This document shows, piece by piece, positions 26,123 to 35,699 of a stretch of 64,000 nucleotides of DNA. Within the stretch, counting starts at the first letter, position 1. Every line of letters begins with the position of its first letter. The stretch spans positions 1,798,001 to 1,862,000 of the forward strand of contig NZ_CP017755.1 of NCBI RefSeq assembly GCF_001854325.1, in the 5' to 3' direction. A program made the translations under genes and the position numbers. Source of the DNA: Cupriavidus malaysiensis (GTDB lineage Bacteria; Pseudomonadota; Gammaproteobacteria; Burkholderiales; Burkholderiaceae). The notes under the pieces are model-generated. The model searched no databases and was not told the DNA's origin. It saw only the letters and a list, made by a program, of their open reading frames with translations.

Positions 26123-29100
26123 ATGTTCGAACGACTGATACGCTTCGCCATCGCGCAGCGCTGGCTGGTCATGCTCGCCGTGCTCGGCGTGGCGGCGCTG
26201 GGCCTCTATAGCTACACGCGCCTGCCCATCGATGCCGTGCCCGACATCACCAATGTCCAGGTGCAGATCAACAGCAGCGCCGCCGGCTATTCGCCGCTGG
26301 AGACCGAGCAGCGCGTCACCTACCCGATCGAGACCGCCATGGCCGGCCTGCCCGGCCTGGAGCAGACGCGCTCCCTGTCGCGCTACGGGCTCTCGCAGGT
26401 CACAGTGATCTTCCGGGACGGCACCGACATCTACTTCGCGCGCCAGCTGGTCAACCAGCGGCTGCAGGAGGCCCTGGTGCAGCTGCCGCCGGGGGTGGTG
26501 CCGCAGATGGGGCCGATCTCGACCGGCCTGGGCGAGATCTACCTGTGGACCGTGGAGGCCGAGCCCGGCGCGCGCAAGCCGGACGGCACGCCCTACACGC
26601 CGGCCGACCTGCGCGAGATCCAGGACTGGGTCATCAAGCCGCAGTTGCGCACCGTGCGCGGCGTGACCGAGATCAACACCATCGGCGGCTTCGCCAAGGA
26701 GTACCTGATCGCCCCCAGCCCCGAACGCCTGGGCGCCTACGGCCTGAGCCTGCAGGACGTGGTGCAGGCGCTGGAGCGCAACAACGCCAACGTGGGCGCG
26801 GGCTACATCGAGCGGCGCGGCGAGCAGTACCTGGTGCGCGCGCCCGGCCAGGTCAAGTCGCTGGAAGACATCCGCGACGTCATCGTCGGCACCGCCCAGG
26901 GGCAGCCGATCCGCATCCGCGACGTGGCCGAAGTCGGCCTCGGCCGCGAACTGCGCACCGGCGCGGCCACCGACAACGGCCGCGAAGTGGTGCTGGGTAC
27001 GGTCTTCATGCTGATCGGCGAGAACAGCCGCACCGTGTCGCGCGCGGTCGACGCCCGCATGGCCGCCATCAACCGCACATTGCCGCCGGGCGTGCGGGCG
27101 GTGACGGTCTATGACCGTACCGTGCTGGTCGACAAGGCGATCGCCACGGTGAAGAAGAACCTGCTGGAGGGCGCTGCCCTGGTGGTGGCTATCCTCTTCC
27201 TCTTCCTCGGCAACCTGCGTGCCGCGCTGATCACGGCGCTGGTGATCCCGCTGTCGATGCTGTTCACCTTCACCGGCATGGCAGCCTACAAGATCAGTGC
27301 CAACCTGATGAGCCTGGGCGCGCTGGACTTCGGCATCATCGTCGACGGCGCCGTGGTGATCGTGGAGAACTGCGTGCGCCGCCTGGCCCACGCCCAGCAG
27401 GAACGCGGCCGGCCGCTGACACCGGCCGAGCGCTTCCAGGAAGTCTTCGCCGCCTCGCGCGAGGCGCGCCGTGCGCTGATCTACGGCCAGCTGATCATCA
27501 TGATCGTCTACCTGCCGATCCTGGCGCTGACCGGTGTCGAGGGCAAGATGTTCCACCCGATGGCGCTCACGGTGGTGCTGGCGCTGCTGGGGGCGATGGT
27601 GCTGTCGGTGACCTTCGTGCCGGCGGCCGTGGCGCTCTTCATCGGCGAGCGCGTGGCGGAGAGCGAGAACCGCCTGATGGCGGGCGCACGCCGCCTTTAT
27701 GCGCCGCTGCTGGCCTGGACCCTGGCCAACACGCCGGTCGTGCTGGCCTTCGCCGGCGCCGCCGTGCTGCTGGCCGGCCTGACCGCCACGCGCCTGGGCA
27801 GCGAGTTCATCCCCAGCCTCGACGAAGGCGACTTCGCCGTGCAGGCCTTGCGCATTCCCGGCACCAGCCTGAGCCAGTCGATCGCCATGCAGCAGCAGAT
27901 CGAAACGCGGCTGAAGGCGAAGTTCCCCGAGATCGAACGCGTGTTCGCCCGCACCGGCACCGCCGAGATTGCGTCGGATCCGATGCCGCCCAACGCCTCC
28001 GACGGCTACGTCATGCTCAGGCCGCGTGCGCAATGGCCGGAACCGTCCAAGCCGCGCGCCCTGCTGCTCGAGCAGATGCAGGCCGAACTGGAGACGCTGC
28101 CGGGCAACCGCTTCGAGTTCTCGCAGCCGATCCAGCTGCGTTTCAACGAGTTGATCTCCGGGGTGCGCAGCGACGTCGCCGTCAAGCTGTTCGGCGACGA
28201 CAACGGCGTGCTGGAAGATACCGCGCAGAAGATCGCCGCCGTGCTGGGCAGGATCCCGGGCGCCAGCGAGGTGAAGGTGGAGCAGACCAGCGGCCTGCCG
28301 GTGCTGACAGTCGAAGTGGACCGTGCCAAGGCGGCACGCTATGGCCTGAACATGGCCGATGTGCAGGATACCGTGGCCATCGCCATCGGCGGGCGCGATG
28401 CCGGCATCCTGTACCAGGGCGACCGGCGCTTCAATATCGGCGTGCGGCTGCCCGAAGGGATCCGCGCCGATGTCGAGGCGCTGCGCCGCCTGCCGATCCC
28501 GCTGCCCAAGGCCGGCGAAGCGGCTGCGGGGCTGCCGCGCGCCAGCTACATTCCGCTGGGCGAACTGGCGACGCTGGAGCTGGCGCCGGGACCCAACCAG
28601 GTCTCGCGCGAGAACGGCAAGCGCCGCATCGTGATCAGCGCCAATGTGCGCGGGCGCGATGTCGGCGGCTTCGTGGCGCAGGCCATGGCCGCGCTGGACC
28701 AGCAGGTCAAGGTGCCGACCGGCTACTGGATCACCTGGGGCGGCACCTTCGAGCAACTGCAGTCCGCCACCGCCCGCCTGCAGGTGGTGGTACCGGTCGC
28801 GCTGCTGCTGGTCTTGCTGCTGCTGTTCAGCATGTTCGGCAAGCTCAAGGACGGCCTGCTGGTCTTCACCGGCATCCCCTTCGCCCTGAGCGGTGGCATC
28901 CTGGCCCTGTGGCTGCGCGGCATCCCGCTGTCGATCTCGGCGGCGGTTGGTTTCATCGCGCTGTCGGGCGTCGCGGTGCTCAACGGCCTGGTGATGCTGT
29001 CCTTCGTGCGCGGGCTGCGCGAGCAGGGCCTGGGGCTGGACGAGGCGGTGCGCGACGGTGCACTGACGCGGCTGCGGCCCGTGCTGATGACCGCGCTGGT

Positions 29101-29323
29101 GGCCTCGCTCGGCTTCGTCCCGATGGCGATCGCCACCGGCACCGGCGCGGAGGTGCAGCGTCCGCTGGCCACCGTGGTGATCGGCGGCATCCTGTCCTCG
29201 ACGGCCCTGACCCTGCTGGTGCTGCCGGTACTGTACCGGCTCGCGCACCGGCGCGACACCGCGCCATCGGCGTCCGTGGCGAGCACCCCGCACGCCGACG
29301 GCGAGCTGCCTGCCGCCGGATGA
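26123..29323 (+). CDS. czcA: Heavy-metal RND efflux pump
   Basis: The 1066-residue protein is a full-length HME-type RND transporter with twelve helices and two large periplasmic loops. The fourth helix carries DFGIIVDGAVVIVEN, the signature of the divalent-metal branch (Co/Zn/Cd or Ni/Co), distinct from the Cu/Ag branch. It uses the proton gradient to push periplasmic metal through CzcB and CzcC. GGAGAG lies seven bases before the ATG at 26123. A GC-rich dyad of converging GGCCCGG blocks separates its stop from the convergent VOC gene. Confidence 0.95.
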   Translation: MFERLIRFAIAQRWLVMLAVLGVAALGLYSYTRLPIDAVPDITNVQVQINSSAAGYSPLETEQRVTYPIETAMAGLPGLEQTRSLSRYGLSQVTVIFRDGTDIYFARQLVNQRLQEALVQLPPGVVPQMGPISTGLGEIYLWTVEAEPGARKPDGTPYTPADLREIQDWVIKPQLRTVRGVTEINTIGGFAKEYLIAPSPERLGAYGLSLQDVVQALERNNANVGAGYIERRGEQYLVRAPGQVKSLEDIRDVIVGTAQGQPIRIRDVAEVGLGRELRTGAATDNGREVVLGTVFMLIGENSRTVSRAVDARMAAINRTLPPGVRAVTVYDRTVLVDKAIATVKKNLLEGAALVVAILFLFLGNLRAALITALVIPLSMLFTFTGMAAYKISANLMSLGALDFGIIVDGAVVIVENCVRRLAHAQQERGRPLTPAERFQEVFAASREARRALIYGQLIIMIVYLPILALTGVEGKMFHPMALTVVLALLGAMVLSVTFVPAAVALFIGERVAESENRLMAGARRLYAPLLAWTLANTPVVLAFAGAAVLLAGLTATRLGSEFIPSLDEGDFAVQALRIPGTSLSQSIAMQQQIETRLKAKFPEIERVFARTGTAEIASDPMPPNASDGYVMLRPRAQWPEPSKPRALLLEQMQAELETLPGNRFEFSQPIQLRFNELISGVRSDVAVKLFGDDNGVLEDTAQKIAAVLGRIPGASEVKVEQTSGLPVLTVEVDRAKAARYGLNMADVQDTVAIAIGGRDAGILYQGDRRFNIGVRLPEGIRADVEALRRLPIPLPKAGEAAAGLPRASYIPLGELATLELAPGPNQVSRENGKRRIVISANVRGRDVGGFVAQAMAALDQQVKVPTGYWITWGGTFEQLQSATARLQVVVPVALLLVLLLLFSMFGKLKDGLLVFTGIPFALSGGILALWLRGIPLSISAAVGFIALSGVAVLNGLVMLSFVRGLREQGLGLDEAVRDGALTRLRPVLMTALVASLGFVPMAIATGTGAEVQRPLATVVIGGILSSTALTLLVLPVLYRLAHRRDTAPSASVASTPHADGELPAAG

Positions 29324-29377
29324 CGCCAGCCCGGCCCGGCGGCTATCGTGCGGCCGGGCCGGCCCGGCGTTCGGGCT

Positions 29378-29785
29378 TCAGGGCACGACGTTCAGCATCC
29401 ACGATACGCCGAAGCGATCGCGCACCATGCCGAAGCCTTCGGCCCAGAAGGTCTTCTGCACCGGCATCAGCACGGTGCCGCCGTCCGCCAGCGCCGCGCA
29501 CAGGCGCTGCGCCTCCTCGACCGAGGCCGGATCGAGCGACAGGCTGAAGCCGGCAAAGGAGACCGGCTGGCCGGGCATGCCGTCCGAGGCCATGATCTGG
29601 CTGCTGCCGACCTGGAGGTTGGCATGCATGATTTTCTCTTCCCACCCCGGCGGCACCGGCGGCCCGCCGGCCGGGGCTTCCTTCTGGCGCATCATGAACG
29701 TCACGCTGGCGCCGAGCACCGCGCCGTAGAACGTCATTGCCTCTTCGCAGCGGCCGCCGAAGGTCAGATAAGGTTGTACCTGCAT
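29378..29785 (-). CDS. VOC-superfamily protein (PhnB-like)
   Basis: A 135-residue single-domain protein of the vicinal oxygen chelate fold, PhnB/3-demethylubiquinone-like branch: MQVQPYLTFGGRCEEAMTFY at the start and GFGMVRDRFGVSWMLNVVP at the end. Members of this branch often lack metal-dependent enzyme activity and many have unknown roles; the substrate here is unknown. AGGAGAG precedes the ATG. It is convergent with czcA and transcribed in the same direction as czcRS, 340 bases downstream of them, but it is probably a separate unit. Confidence 0.85.
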   Translation of the reverse strand: MQVQPYLTFGGRCEEAMTFYGAVLGASVTFMMRQKEAPAGGPPVPPGWEEKIMHANLQVGSSQIMASDGMPGQPVSFAGFSLSLDPASVEEAQRLCAALADGGTVLMPVQKTFWAEGFGMVRDRFGVSWMLNVVP

Positions 29786-30122
29786 CGCGTCTCTCCTGTC
29801 GTGGGTCCGGCTGACTGCCGGTGAAGGCATTATGACGCCGCCGGGTTGCGGGCGCGCGGCATCCCCGCCTGGCCCTGGTATTTCCGGTAACTTTTGATTG
29901 CAAGCGGATTTCAGCCTTGCAGGAATACTCGAAGAATCAAATCGAGAGATCGGACGGCCATCGCGTGCCAGCGTGCCAGCGTGCTGCGCCGCGCCCGCGC
30001 CGTCCTTGCAGGCGGGTGAGCCATGGACCACAGTGCAGGCGCTCCCCATGATGTGCGCGCGCATGCTGCGCCACCAGCGGACCGACACTTTCCACCCCTG
30101 AGGGCGGCAGCCGGCCAGGCGC
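29786..30122. other. Intergenic region between VOC gene and czcS
   Basis: No gene is supported. An AT-richer patch (about 29880-29965) holds 7-bp arms TTGATT and AATCAA about 40 bp apart and likely contains the VOC gene promoter on the minus strand; no clear -10/-35 pair could be assigned. Confidence 0.4.
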
Positions 30123-31613
30123 TCAGGCGCCGCCGCGTGGGGCCTGAGCGCCGGCCCCGTAGGGAAACATCAGTTCGAGCACGGTCTCGCCCGCGCTGCT
30201 GGAGGCCGTCACGGTGCCGCCGTGCAACCGCATGATGCTGTCGACGATGGCCAGCCCCAGCCCGGTGGAGCCCGCCGAGTTGCTGCGCGCCGGGTCGCCC
30301 CGGTAGAAGCGGCCGAACACGTGCGGCAAGGTCTGCGGCGAGATGCCCGCGCCGCCGTTGGTCACGCGGATGCGGGTCGCCTGGTCAGCGCTCGCCACCT
30401 CGATGCCGACCCGGCTGCCGGCCGGCGAGTGGCGCAAGGCATTCTCGACCAGGTTGGTCACGGCCCGCCGCAACAGCGTCTGGTCGGCACGCACGGTACC
30501 GCTGCCGGCCAGCTCCAGCGCCAGGTCGCGTTCGGCGGCCACCGCCTCGAAGTAGTCCACCACCTTCTCCATTTCCGCGCGGGCGTCGAGCGGGCGCAGG
30601 TCCAGCGCGACTTGCGCATGGTCGGCGCGAGCCAGGAACAGCATGTTCTCGATCATGCGCGCGAGGCGCTCATACTCCTCCAGGTTCGACTCGAGCAGCA
30701 TCTCGTATTCCTGCTGCGCACGCGGCTGCGCCAGCGTGACCTGGGTCTGGCCGATCAGGTTGCTGATGGGTGTGCGGAAATCGTGGGCCAGGTCGGCCGA
30801 GAATTCGGACAGACGGGAGAAGCTGTCCTGCAGCCTTGCCAGCATGCCGTTGAACGCATCGGCCAGGTCGCGCAGCTCGGCCGGGGCGCGGCCGGTGTCG
30901 AGGCGCGTCGCCAGCCGGCTGGTGGTGACGGCCGACGCCTCCTTGGCCATGCGGCGCAGCGGCCGCAGGCCACGGCACGCCAGCAGCCAGCCGAGGCCGG
31001 CCGCCACGCCCGCCCCGCATAGCGTGGCCCACAGCATGCGGCGCTGGTAGGCACCCATCAGCACGGCGCGGTAGCCCGCGTCGCGCGCCACCACGATCTC
31101 GACCGCCTCATCGCTGTCGCCGATCCGGCCCAGCGCCGCGATGCCGCTGGACGCCACGCCGTTGCGAGGATGCCAGACCTGCAGGTCCTCGCGTTCAGGG
31201 GTCGCCTCGGCGGGCAGCACGCGCAGCGGCGGCACCTGTTCGTGGCGCGGATTGCAGTTGATCAGCGTTTCCCCCTGGCGCGTGCGCACCATCAGGATCA
31301 GGCCTTCGTGGCCCAGGGCCAGGTCGGAGAAACGATGGGAGTCCTGGCGCACCTCGTCCACGGAGCCCACCTCGCGCAACAGGTGGCGCACCACCAGCAC
31401 CTCGCCGATCAGATCGCCTTCGTCGCGCTCCTCGAGCTGCGCGGCCAGGCCGCGTGTCAGGTAGGTGCCGACACCGACCAGGATGGCCACGGTGGCGAGA
31501 CCATAGGCCAGCGCCAGGCGGACCGTCAACGATTGGTGCAGCCGCCGCCGCAGGCCGGCCGCCGCCACCTGCCGCAGCGGCGCGGGTTGGTCCGGCTCGC
31601 CTGCGCCGCTCAC
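30123..31613 (-). CDS. czcS: Heavy-metal sensor histidine kinase
   Basis: The 496-residue kinase has two membrane helices (about residues 28-48 and 185-205) flanking a periplasmic sensor region, a HAMP linker, a dimerisation domain with the phospho-acceptor His in [14 protein letters not shown] (about residue 275) and an ATP-binding domain with [10 protein letters not shown] and [13 protein letters not shown]. It matches the CzcS/IrlS/CopS group of metal sensors. The gene overlaps czcR by four bases. It probably senses periplasmic metal escaping CzcCBA and phosphorylates CzcR. Confidence 0.93.
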   Translation of the reverse strand: MSGAGEPDQPAPLRQVAAAGLRRRLHQSLTVRLALAYGLATVAILVGVGTYLTRGLAAQLEERDEGDLIGEVLVVRHLLREVGSVDEVRQDSHRFSDLALGHEGLILMVRTRQGETLINCNPRHEQVPPLRVLPAEATPEREDLQVWHPRNGVASSGIAALGRIGDSDEAVEIVVARDAGYRAVLMGAYQRRMLWATLCGAGVAAGLGWLLACRGLRPLRRMAKEASAVTTSRLATRLDTGRAPAELRDLADAFNGMLARLQDSFSRLSEFSADLAHDFRTPISNLIGQTQVTLAQPRAQQEYEMLLESNLEEYERLARMIENMLFLARADHAQVALDLRPLDARAEMEKVVDYFEAVAAERDLALELAGSGTVRADQTLLRRAVTNLVENALRHSPAGSRVGIEVASADQATRIRVTNGGAGISPQTLPHVFGRFYRGDPARSNSAGSTGLGLAIVDSIMRLHGGTVTASSSAGETVLELMFPYGAGAQAPRGGA

Positions 31614-32287
31614 GACAAGCCCTCCTCGTCCAGCACATAGCCCATGCCACGCCGCGTGTGGATCAGCTTCTGCTCGAACGGCTCGTCGACCTTGGCGCGC
31701 AGGCGGCGGATCGACACGTCGACCACATTGGTGTTGCTGTCGAAGTTCATGTCCCAGACCTGGGAAGCGATCAGCGAGCGCGACAGCACTTCGCCGCGCC
31801 GGCGCGCCAGCAGCTGCAGCAGCGCGAACTCCTTCGAGGTGAGTTCCACTTTCTGCCCGGCGCGGGTGACACGGCGGCGCACGGTATCGATCTGCAGGTC
31901 GGCCACTTCGATCAGCTCGCTCTCGCGCAGCGGGCCACGCCGCAGGATGGTGCGGATCCGCATCACCAGCTCGGCGAAGGAGAAGGGCTTGATCATGTAA
32001 TCGTCGGCCCCGAGCTCGAGCCCCTTGAGCCGGTCCGGCAGCGTATCGCGCGCGGTCAGGAACAGTACCGGGGTATCGCGGTCGCGGCGCAATTCACGCA
32101 GCACCTGCCAGCCGTCCAGCCCTGGCAGCATCACGTCCAGCACGATCAGGTCATAGGCCTGCCCGCGCGCATGGGCGAGGCCGTCGATGCCGTCGCGGGC
32201 AAGGTCGGCCACGAAGCCGGACTCGGTCAGCCCCTTGAGCAGGTAGTCACCCGCCTTCGGCTCGTCTTCCACAATCAGGACGCGCAT
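31610..32287 (-). CDS. czcR: Heavy-metal response regulator, OmpR family
   Basis: The 225-residue protein has a receiver domain with the phospho-acceptor Asp51 ([14 protein letters not shown]), the conserved Thr and Lys (FLTARD, IKPFSF) and a C-terminal winged helix ([20 protein letters not shown]). It is of the CzcR/CopR/IrlR type. Its promoter region, on the minus strand, contains the direct-repeat box described at 32399-32426, about 112 bases upstream, so autoregulation is plausible. It overlaps czcS by four bases, implying translational coupling. Confidence 0.94.
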   Translation of the reverse strand: MRVLIVEDEPKAGDYLLKGLTESGFVADLARDGIDGLAHARGQAYDLIVLDVMLPGLDGWQVLRELRRDRDTPVLFLTARDTLPDRLKGLELGADDYMIKPFSFAELVMRIRTILRRGPLRESELIEVADLQIDTVRRRVTRAGQKVELTSKEFALLQLLARRRGEVLSRSLIASQVWDMNFDSNTNVVDVSIRRLRAKVDEPFEQKLIHTRRGMGYVLDEEGLS

Positions 32288-32398
32288 GGTCTCACTCTTG
32301 GTTCACGCCCGCCGCACGGCGGGCGCCTCTGGCCTCGGCTTTCCGCAGCGATGGTCCGGTGGCGATACGCTACCGCAGCCAGGCCTTGCGGAAGCGAA

Positions 32399-32455
32399 CA
32401 TTGCAGCTTTGTCATGCTGATGTCAGCAAAATGACGCAAGAAAAACCGGTATAAT
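32399..32455 (+). promoter_or_regulatory. OmpR-family type box (site A) and promoter
   Basis: CATTGCAGCTTTGTCAT (32399-32415) is identical over 17 bases to site B at 37175. GTCA half-sites start at 32411 and 32422, 11 bp apart, and ATGAC (32431-32435) adds an inverted copy. TATAAT lies at 32450-32455, 39 bases after the first half-site. The TTGTCAT core resembles the CusR/CopR palindrome half. It sits between divergent czcR and the small secreted gene, so it could serve both. Confidence 0.7.
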
Positions 32456-32604
32456 GGCCAATTGACCGCATTTGATACGGTTTGGTTCGCGCCACGGTCT
32501 TTGCGGTTGATGCGAACAATGCGGCCGATGCAACCCAATGCGGCCGATGCCGGCCTCCGATTGCCGGCGCGGTACGCCTCCAGTCGCCTGACCAATCCCC
32601 GTCG

Positions 32605-32874
32605 ATGAAACGCTTGCTGCGCTGCTTCCTGTTGTGTCTCGCCGTGTTCGCGCTTCCCTTCCAGGGCGCGGCGGCGGTCATGATGGTCGGCACCGCCGCG
32701 CAGGAGGCCGGGGTGGGCGTGTCGATGGCGTCGCATCACGCCGCCGTCCTGATGGAAACGCGCGCCAGCCTGACCAGCGCGCATGATGCGGGCACCGCGC
32801 CGCACTGCCACAAAGCCGCCAAGGCTGCGCCGGACGGCGCCGCCGACGCCGGCAAGGCACCGCTCCCGCGCTAG
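32605..32874 (+). CDS. Small secreted His-containing protein
   Basis: The 89-residue product has a signal peptide (MKRLLRCFLLCLAVFALPFQGAAA), two His clusters (MASHHAAV and HDAGTAPHCHKAAKAA) and an Ala/Lys-rich end. It is similar in plan to small periplasmic proteins found in metal-resistance loci (CzcI/CopL-like), but I cannot assign it to a family. It is divergent from czcR and lies downstream of the site A box and a TATAAT, so metal-dependent expression is likely. Homologous proteins often continue with a Cys-rich end; the stop here may represent truncation. Confidence 0.6.
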   Translation: MKRLLRCFLLCLAVFALPFQGAAAVMMVGTAAQEAGVGVSMASHHAAVLMETRASLTSAHDAGTAPHCHKAAKAAPDGAADAGKAPLPR

Positions 32875-33068
32875 GGCTCCGACCCCACGGCGGCTGCAGC
32901 CTCCGCGGCCTCTGCGCACTCAGTGGCGCCCCGCCCGGGACCGGTGACGACGCCTGCCTTGTCGCATGCGCAACGGCTGGAGCGAATCCCATCTGGTGGC
33001 CGAGCCGGTCGAGCGCGAGTTCGCGCCGGGCATGAAGGCGCATCCGTGGGACAACGCCGGCCAGACCC

Positions 33069-33300
33069 CTGGTCCCACGTATCGAATCCGTGGAGGACGA
33101 CCGCAAGCGCATCCACATGGACACGCCGACCATCGAGCATGGCCCTCGCCAAGCTCGACATGGAGGCCAGAACGATGGTGTTCCAGGTCGCCGATCCCGC
33201 CTGGATCAATGCCGCCAAGGCAGGCGACATGGCCCGCTTCGCCGTCGAGCGGCGGGATGGCCTGCTGACCGTCACCGCCATCGAGCCCGCGCCCTGGCGG
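33069..33300 (+). pseudogene. Decayed CusF-like periplasmic metal-binding protein
   Basis: Two frames together resemble CusF. The first (from about 33069) reads RIESVEDDRKRIHMDTPTIEHG, shown here as IESVEDDRKRIHM and PTIEHG, matching the CusF lead into its metal loop. At about 33141 similarity moves by one base to a frame reading ARTMVFQVADPAWINAAKAG and DMARFAVERRDGLLTVTAIEP, the second half of the CusF barrel. There is no proper start or signal peptide and no in-frame stop before 33678. CusF normally binds periplasmic copper or silver. It is next to the czcRS region. Confidence 0.5.
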
Positions 33301-33309
33301 TCGGCGGGA

Positions 33310-33744
33310 TCAGGCCGTGGTCGACAAGAGGGCCCCGCTGGCACTGGAGCCGGAGGCATTCAGCAACTGGGCCAGTGCCGCCATCGCAGACTGCAGTGCC
33401 GCGGACGTGGAAGCGATCTCGGTCTGCAGCGCGGACACCGCCGCCGCCTTCGCCTTGTCGTCCATCTTGCTTGCCTGCAGCGCCTGCAGTCGGGTCTCCT
33501 CTTCCTGCAATTGCTTCTGCAATTGGGCGATCTGCTTCCTCAGTTGCGCCTCGGTCGTAGAACTGCCCGTGCTGGAACCGCTGCCACCGGCGGCCCCGGC
33601 ACCAGCCTGTCCCACAGCCGGTGGCGCCGTTGCGCCTTGGGAGGTGGCCGCGGCCGAGGTGTCGCCGCTGACGGGTGACTGCGCCTTGGCCGAGGCGCCG
33701 GCCTGCGCCGCCACCTGGGGTTGAATGAGGGGAATACTGGACAT
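33310..33744 (-). CDS. FlxA-like coiled-coil protein
   Basis: A 144-residue protein with a low-complexity Ala/Gly/Ser/Thr N-terminal half and a coiled coil in the centre (about residues 65-95: QLRKQIAQLQKQLQEEETRL), as in the FlxA-like family. FlxA in E. coli belongs to the flagellar regulon, but its function is unknown; no flagellar gene is near. The ATG at 33744 has GGAGATCAGCGG upstream. An ATG ten codons earlier is possible. No signal peptide is visible. Confidence 0.7.
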   Translation of the reverse strand: MSSIPLIQPQVAAQAGASAKAQSPVSGDTSAAATSQGATAPPAVGQAGAGAAGGSGSSTGSSTTEAQLRKQIAQLQKQLQEEETRLQALQASKMDDKAKAAAVSALQTEIASTSAALQSAMAALAQLLNASGSSASGALLSTTA

Positions 33745-33864
33745 CCGCTGATCTCCGAGAAGGTTTGGGGACACGCCGGGACGGCTCTCCCACCTTCTAC
33801 GGTTCCGCCGGGCGAAAATTGAGCGCCTGCCCGGCCATGGACCGGCACCATTCCTTCGCCATAC

Positions 33865-34791
33865 TTACACGTCCCCGCCGTCCTTGGACGACCAGCGCGA
33901 ACGCGCGCCGGCCTCGGGCGGCGGCATCAGCGGATCGAGGTCGGCGCCCGGCATAGGCTCGGGAATCGGCCGGCCGGAATCGCGCCACTCGGCCGCGGCG
34001 GCGAAGCCATAGCGCTCGGCATAACCCTTGAACCACATGCCCTCGGGGGAATGCCGCGCGATGCCGTCGAACAGGTTGGCCAGCGTCTGCGTGCTGTGCA
34101 GGCCCATGTTCTCGTAGGCCTGGTTGATCATCAGCTTCTGCATCATCAACTGGTTCTTCGGCACCGCGGCGATGCGCTCCGCCAGCCGGCGCACGGCCCC
34201 GTCGAGTTCGGCGGCCGGCACCGCCTCATGTGCCAGGCCCCAGGACTGCGCGGTGCGGCCATCGATGACGTCGCCGGTGAACAGCATGCGCTTGGCTTTC
34301 TCCGCGCCGATGCGGTATACCCACATCGCCGTGGTCGGGCATCCCCAGACGCGCGCCGGCATATAGCCGATACGGGCATCCTCGGCCATCACCAGCAGGT
34401 CGGCGCATAGCGCGATGTCCGAGCCGCCGGCCACGGCGTAGCCATGGACCTTGCAGAGGGTCGGTTTGTAGGAGCGCCACAGGCTGAAAAAGTGGTCGGT
34501 ATTGGCCCGCATCAGGCGATAGTCGCGCATCGGGTCCCATGGCATGGGCTGCGTATAGCGGCGCTCGCGGTCACCTTCCGCGAAATCCTTGAGGTCATAG
34601 CCCGCGCAGAATGCCTTGCCGGCGCCTTGCAGCACGATCACGTGCACGCGCTCGTCGTCATTGGCCGCGGCCACCGCCTGCGCGATCTCGCCGGGCATGG
34701 CGGCATCGATGGCATTGAGCCGCTCGGGCCGGTTCAGCGTAATGAACGCCAGGCGGTCTTCCACCTCCAGCTTCAGGGTCGTGAACACCAT
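33865..34791 (-). CDS. Enoyl-CoA hydratase/isomerase family protein
   Basis: The 308-residue protein is a crotonase with the two oxyanion-hole segments intact (AFCAGYDLKDFAEGD near residue 62 and HGYAVAGGSDIALCADL near 115) and a longer C-terminal tail (about 40 residues) than typical hydratases. The usual second catalytic Glu position is occupied within ARVWGCPTTAMWVYRIG, so the exact reaction is uncertain: hydration, isomerisation or dechlorination of an acyl-CoA. It stands alone between the FlxA-like and H-NS-like genes on the same strand. Confidence 0.88.
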   Translation of the reverse strand: MVFTTLKLEVEDRLAFITLNRPERLNAIDAAMPGEIAQAVAAANDDERVHVIVLQGAGKAFCAGYDLKDFAEGDRERRYTQPMPWDPMRDYRLMRANTDHFFSLWRSYKPTLCKVHGYAVAGGSDIALCADLLVMAEDARIGYMPARVWGCPTTAMWVYRIGAEKAKRMLFTGDVIDGRTAQSWGLAHEAVPAAELDGAVRRLAERIAAVPKNQLMMQKLMINQAYENMGLHSTQTLANLFDGIARHSPEGMWFKGYAERYGFAAAAEWRDSGRPIPEPMPGADLDPLMPPPEAGARSRWSSKDGGDV

Positions 34792-34965
34792 GATTGCCTC
34801 CTCCGTGCTGCCGGGATTCCCAAGGAAAGCACCCGGCGACGGCCTGCGGCCGGCGCGGGCATCGTGCCATTAGAGCAGCGACGGACGACGGCCCACAAGG
34901 TGCGGTGCCGCATTCAAGGAGGCTGGGCAGCCTTGCCGACTCAGCGGAAGAAGCGCATGGCCGGG

Positions 34966-35247
34966 CTATGCGACGCGGAAATGCTCGATGGACTGGCCGG
35001 CATTGACGGCGCGCTGCAACCAATCGGGGTATTCACCGGTGCCGTCCCAGGACTGGCCCAGGGCGTTGCGGTAAAGCGCCATCGGGGCGGACGCCGGGAC
35101 CGGCGGCGGCGCCTCAGCCTCCGCCGTGGCGACGCTGCCGGGGAAACACCCTGCTTCGACGAGATCCTCCAGCGTCAAGCCATGGCGATCCATCTGCTCG
35201 CGCACCCATGCTGCCGCTGCGAGCCTGGCAGTTTCAAACTCTGACAT
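34966..35247 (-). CDS. Small protein with H-NS C-terminal DNA-binding-like domain
   Basis: The 93-residue product combines an N-terminal helical segment (ETARLAAAAWVREQMDRHGLTLEDLVEAGCF) with a C-terminal ALYRNALGQSWDGTGEYPDW-LQRAV stretch resembling the AT-hook-like DNA-binding end of H-NS proteins (Y-R-x-x-x-G-x-x-W-x-G-x-G-x-x-P-x-W-L). The oligomerisation domain of true H-NS is missing. Similar one-domain proteins occur in Ralstonia/Cupriavidus. It may bind curved DNA or modulate other H-NS proteins. The start at 35247 is chosen because the frame upstream has no family character. Confidence 0.65.
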   Translation of the reverse strand: MSEFETARLAAAAWVREQMDRHGLTLEDLVEAGCFPGSVATAEAEAPPPVPASAPMALYRNALGQSWDGTGEYPDWLQRAVNAGQSIEHFRVA

Positions 35248-35633
35248 TGATATAGCCGAGAAGCCCGCGGACTGACGCGCCGCGCGGGCGAACGTGAGGG
35301 AGCGGCCAGACCGGCGACCGCCCCATGGCGGGGATTCTACAGGTAGACAGCCGTCATACGATGCGGAATTGCCCGTACTCTTGTTGCCGCCGGTGCAGGA
35401 AGGGTCCGCGGGCGCGGGCAGGGGTGCTTCGGCCTTGCTGCGGCGAAGACGCCAAGTCCCTGATTTCAACTGCTTTTCCGATGGCGCCACGCAGCGCGCG
35501 CAAGCGCATCCGGGGAAAGACAAGGGGCGCGGCGATTCCTGTCCTGCGCGACTCGCGGCGACGCTGTTGCATCTGGCCGCCCGCGAAGCGTGGCGTCCGC
35601 ATCACCCGAGGGGGAATCAACTGGATCCGCCGG
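35248..35633. other. Intergenic region, no supported gene
   Basis: Nothing is supported in this stretch apart from the upstream region of the H-NS-like gene on the minus strand. Several open frames on both strands lack ribosome sites and family character. The promoter and operators of the next gene begin at its right end. Confidence 0.5.
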
Positions 35634-35672
35634 TTTACTTCGCGCGCGAAACATTTATACTTCGCATGCGAA
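35634..35672 (+). promoter_or_regulatory. Promoter with two MarR-type operators
   Basis: TTTACT (35634-35639) and TATACT (35656-35661) form a promoter with a 16-bp spacer. Two perfect 12-bp palindromes overlap it: TTCGCGCGCGAA (35639-35650) in the spacer and TTCGCATGCGAA (35661-35672) at the start of transcription. Their centres are 22 bp apart, two helical turns. A third copy precedes the nearby marR-family gene at 37000. Confidence 0.8.
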
Positions 35673-35699
35673 ATACATCGCTAACCCGGAGACACCTCC

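Noticed and set aside
26024..29293. A 1089-codon open frame on the minus strand opposite czcA
   Set aside because: It mirrors czcA, has no ribosome site or family motif and is rich in His/Gln/Arg as expected for an antisense frame of high-GC coding DNA.
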